Positions 62,065-64,000 of a stretch of DNA of 64,000 nt are shown here, in pieces. Every line of letters starts with the position of its first letter. The stretch's first letter is position 1. The DNA lies in NCBI GenBank assembly GCA_963752915.1, contig CAVVZZ010000002.1, positions 372,001 through 436,000 on the forward strand, in the 5' to 3' direction. The position numbers were made by a program, and so were the translations under genes. The notes beneath the pieces were generated by a model. It worked only from the letters and a program-made list of their open reading frames with translations. It was not told the DNA's origin and did not search any database. The DNA is from DATJPR01 sp963752915 (lineage in GTDB: Bacteria; Bacteroidota; Ignavibacteria; UBA10030; UBA6906).

Positions 62065-63216
62065 ATGAGGCTCCTCCCGCCTATTCTCTTCCTCTTCATT
62101 GGGATTTCCTGCTCGCCGTTTGGCCCCGGAAAGATTGAACGATTGCCTGCGACGACGGCCTGGAACACGCTTGACTCTTCGCAGGCGGAGATCGTGTACA
62201 CGTACGCCCGACATTGTCCGAACGGTACGCAGCTTTCCCTTTGCATCATTACCGGCGATTCTGAAAAATACGTCGGCGTCCGACGCTGGAACGATTCCCT
62301 TTTCTATCTCAACAACTCTGACAGCGTATTCGAAATCGGCTCGATCACCAAAACGTTCACCGGTACCATGCTGGCAGATCTCGTTTATCACGGGAAAGTC
62401 AATGTTCATGAGCCCATCAAAAACCTTCTCCCCGTTCGTTTGCACCAAAGCTCACTCAATGGCAAAGAGATCACTCTCGTAGACCTTGCGACCCATACGT
62501 CCGGGATTCCGTTCGAGCCGGACAACGTAAAATCCGATTCGACTCACGCATTCGACCCCTTGAGCCCGTATCGATATTACACCACGGAAAAACTCTACGG
62601 ATACCTGTCGACCCACATGGTTCTCCATTCAACACCCGGTGAACAGCGGACCTATTCAAACCTCGGTTTCGGGGTGCTGGGAACCATCCTCACGGCGATG
62701 ACAGGAAAGTCGTACGAGACGCTTCTGGCCGAATCGGTGTGTGCACCTCTTGGCATGCAACAGACGTTTGTGGAGCTCACCCCCGAGCGAGCGCGTATGA
62801 TGGTCCGGGGACGAGACCCCGATGGACGGCCCCTCCCATTTGACGTCGGCGATTGTGGGCCTCTGGCAAGCGCAGGTGGCGTGAAATCTTCGGTGAAGGA
62901 TCTTGTGAAATACCTCCGGGCAAATTTGACCGACACAACCTACTTCGCATTGGCTCAAAAGTCGATGAAGGACTACGATAGTCATTTTACCGGGGGACTT
63001 GGATGGGGCACCTATGGCGATCGCGGGCTGCACCATGTAGGAGCATTCGGGGCTACAGGTGGCTATACTTCCGGAATCATCTTCGAGCGAAAATGCCGCG
63101 TCGGAATCATCCTCCTGACAAACGTCTCTGCGCTCCTCGCATTACATGGGAACTCCACCGAAATGCTTTGTCGAGCACTCTATGACCCGCTTCCCCAGCC
63201 GAAGCAGCCATCATGA
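62065..63216 (+). CDS. Lipoprotein serine hydrolase (beta-lactamase class C-like)
   Basis: 383 residues. Lipoprotein signal 1-16 (FLFIGISC, lipid on Cys16). Penicillin-binding/class C fold: catalytic Ser93 with Lys96 in FEIGSITKTFTG, Tyr197 and Asn199 in QRTYSNLGFGVLG, and HHVGAFGATGGYTSGI in place of the HTG/KTG strand. LVDLATHTSGIP is another typical block. It is likely an exported esterase or D,D-peptidase, or a beta-lactamase-like hydrolase; which is not readable. It is intact. Confidence 0.88.
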   Translation: MRLLPPILFLFIGISCSPFGPGKIERLPATTAWNTLDSSQAEIVYTYARHCPNGTQLSLCIITGDSEKYVGVRRWNDSLFYLNNSDSVFEIGSITKTFTGTMLADLVYHGKVNVHEPIKNLLPVRLHQSSLNGKEITLVDLATHTSGIPFEPDNVKSDSTHAFDPLSPYRYYTTEKLYGYLSTHMVLHSTPGEQRTYSNLGFGVLGTILTAMTGKSYETLLAESVCAPLGMQQTFVELTPERARMMVRGRDPDGRPLPFDVGDCGPLASAGGVKSSVKDLVKYLRANLTDTTYFALAQKSMKDYDSHFTGGLGWGTYGDRGLHHVGAFGATGGYTSGIIFERKCRVGIILLTNVSALLALHGNSTEMLCRALYDPLPQPKQPS

Positions 63217-63322
63217 CCGATGTGAATCGTGACGATGAACGCGCGCTCAATTCGCATCACCTTCACGTCTGAATAGCAGACGGTATCCCATTTGCGCCTC
63301 ACGCTTGTCCGGCACCCGGGTA

Positions 63323-63406
63323 TTCCCTGTCCCCTGTTCCCTGTTCCCTGTCCCCCGTCTCTTGTCCCCTGTCCCCTGTTCCCTGTTCCCTGTCCCCTTT
63401 CCCCTA
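63323..63406. repeat. Heptamer tandem array (12 units)
   Basis: Units of the form TTCCCTG or TCCCCTG repeated twelve times with few changes (for example 63337-63350 and 63379-63392 are two identical pairs). It is the longest array in the window. Confidence 0.9.
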
Positions 63407-63490
63407 TTCTCCACGATTCATCCCTCGCCGCAATGTCCAATCCTGCGAATCCCGGTTGTTGTGATATTGAACCACAATCACGGAGGAATA

Positions 63491-63730
63491 ATGGTAAAAC
63501 TCACTTCATCCACGTTTGTTACGCTCAATGGGTACTGTGCGGGACCGGCCGGCGATCCAAATTGGCACAAGCAAGACGCGGAAGAACACGCCTATGCCGT
63601 CGGAGGGGTCAAATCCGGGAACATTTCGCTCTTCGGGCGTGTCACCTAGGAGGTGATGACAGATTCCTGAGTTGCGCCTGAAGCTATACCCGATTGATGC
63701 GGGGGGCGCTTCAGGGAAGAACCTCGTAAG
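63491..63730 (+). pseudogene. Dihydrofolate-reductase-family (RibD_C) gene relic
   Basis: CGGAGGAATA precedes an ATG at 63491 encoding VKLTSSTFVTLNGYCAGP, NWHKQDAEEHAYAV and SLFGRVT, the N-terminus of the RibD-C/DHFR-like family (normally SLDGYxAGPxG ... LLFGRVTYEMM). TAG stands at 63647-63649 in place of the expected Tyr codon, then EVMTDS and a second stop. The end of such a protein (LRLKLYPIDAGGASGKNLV) follows in another frame from 63669, so about 100 internal codons are deleted. The gene is decayed. Confidence 0.75.
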
Positions 63731-63776
63731 TCCATCGAACCAGCGATTTGATTTTTCACCGAGAAAGGAAATGAGA

Positions 63777-64000
63777 ATGGAAGAGTTCATGTTGATTTTC
63801 AGACACCAGGACGGACACAAGATTGCTTCGCCGGAACAAATTCAAATCTGGATGAAGCAAACGATGGACTGGATCGGAAGTATCGCCGCCCAAAACAAGT
63901 TCGGCGGCGGAAACGGATTGCCGTTTGATGATGCCAGAGTGGTTAGACCGCACAACGTCGTCACGAATGGACCGTTTGGTGAGATCAAGGAGACCATCGG
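63777..64000 (+). CDS. YciI-like protein, second copy, 3' end outside window
   Basis: The ATG at 63777 (AGGA eight bases upstream) starts EEFMLIFRHQDGHKIASPEQ, QTMDWIGSIAAQNKFGGG, NGPFGEIKETI and runs off the right edge after about 74 codons. The motifs match the gene at 61544 residue for residue in several blocks, so the two are paralogues. An ATG two codons earlier is possible. Confidence 0.85.
   Translation, partial: MEEFMLIFRHQDGHKIASPEQIQIWMKQTMDWIGSIAAQNKFGGGNGLPFDDARVVRPHNVVTNGPFGEIKETI

Noticed and set aside
63323..63406. Regular repeats considered as a CRISPR array
   Set aside because: Units are 7 bases with no spacers and there are no cas genes in the window.
30298..63649. Three TAG codons inside conserved frames (30298, 53449, 63647) considered as reassigned TAG
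   Set aside because: TAG also ends intact genes at natural positions (36114, 54603), the three genes carry other lesions, and no suppressor tRNA was seen.

Overview
The window looks like chromosomal DNA of a Gram-negative bacterium of the FCB group (Bacteroidota/Ignavibacteriota-like). The strongest sign is four secreted proteins that end in a type IX secretion (T9SS) C-terminal domain with the YPNPFNP-type signature. A TonB-dependent receptor paired with a DUF4249 lipoprotein and several outer-membrane barrel proteins agree with this. The genus cannot be told from the sequence. No tRNA, rRNA or CRISPR array was seen.

Layout. 1-6711 (minus): a five-gene, partly overlapping operon of secreted/outer-membrane proteins (FlgT/CsgG-like barrel protein, DUF6175-like, LPP20-like, transglutaminase-like, DUF2135/YfaP-like, the last running off the left edge). 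6.7-8.2 kb: non-coding, with an ORF6N gene relic and a 185-base element of nested perfect inverted repeats. 8.2-13.6 kb (plus): a mono-heme lipoprotein, a mannose-6-phosphate isomerase with an extra N-terminal domain, and a sugar porter. 13.7-21.8 kb: DinB protein, two T9SS cargo proteins, aldo/keto reductase and 2-oxoglutarate dehydrogenase E1. 21.9-29.6 kb (plus): a six-subunit membrane complex related to group 4 hydrogenases whose large subunit lacks all four nickel-binding cysteines (Ehr-like); its first two genes carry about ten frameshifts. 29.6-32.6 kb: a broken OprB porin, an IS630 transposase relic, a perfect sigma-70-type promoter with no gene behind it, and an AraC-type regulator. 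32.8-41.3 kb: TonB receptor/DUF4249 pair facing a subtilase/BNR T9SS pair. 41.7-43.4 kb (minus): a compact locus of a thioredoxin-like protein, two cysteine-rich secreted peptides and a MauE/DoxX-like membrane protein, the best candidate here for an undescribed system. 43.7-46.9 kb: ECF sigma factor, anti-sigma factor and two DUF4097 proteins. 47-50 kb (minus): sugar kinase plus nucleotidyltransferase and a carboxypeptidase-regulatory-domain protein. 50.6-64 kb: small accessory genes (ArsR/AHSA1 pair with a palindromic operator, barrel protein, small membrane proteins, methyltransferase, GNAT, arylamine acetyltransferase, metallopeptidase, GT39 glycosyltransferase, PLP decarboxylase, two YciI paralogues, serine hydrolase) and several decayed genes.

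A feature that crosses the window is a set of short tandem arrays with a strict 7- or 8-base period (at least twelve sites). Most lie between genes, several touch stop codons, and one lies in frame inside a T9SS domain. They resemble the short tandemly repeated sequences known from cyanobacteria.

All calls are from reading the sequence; no database search was possible. Family names rest on motifs and general resemblance.
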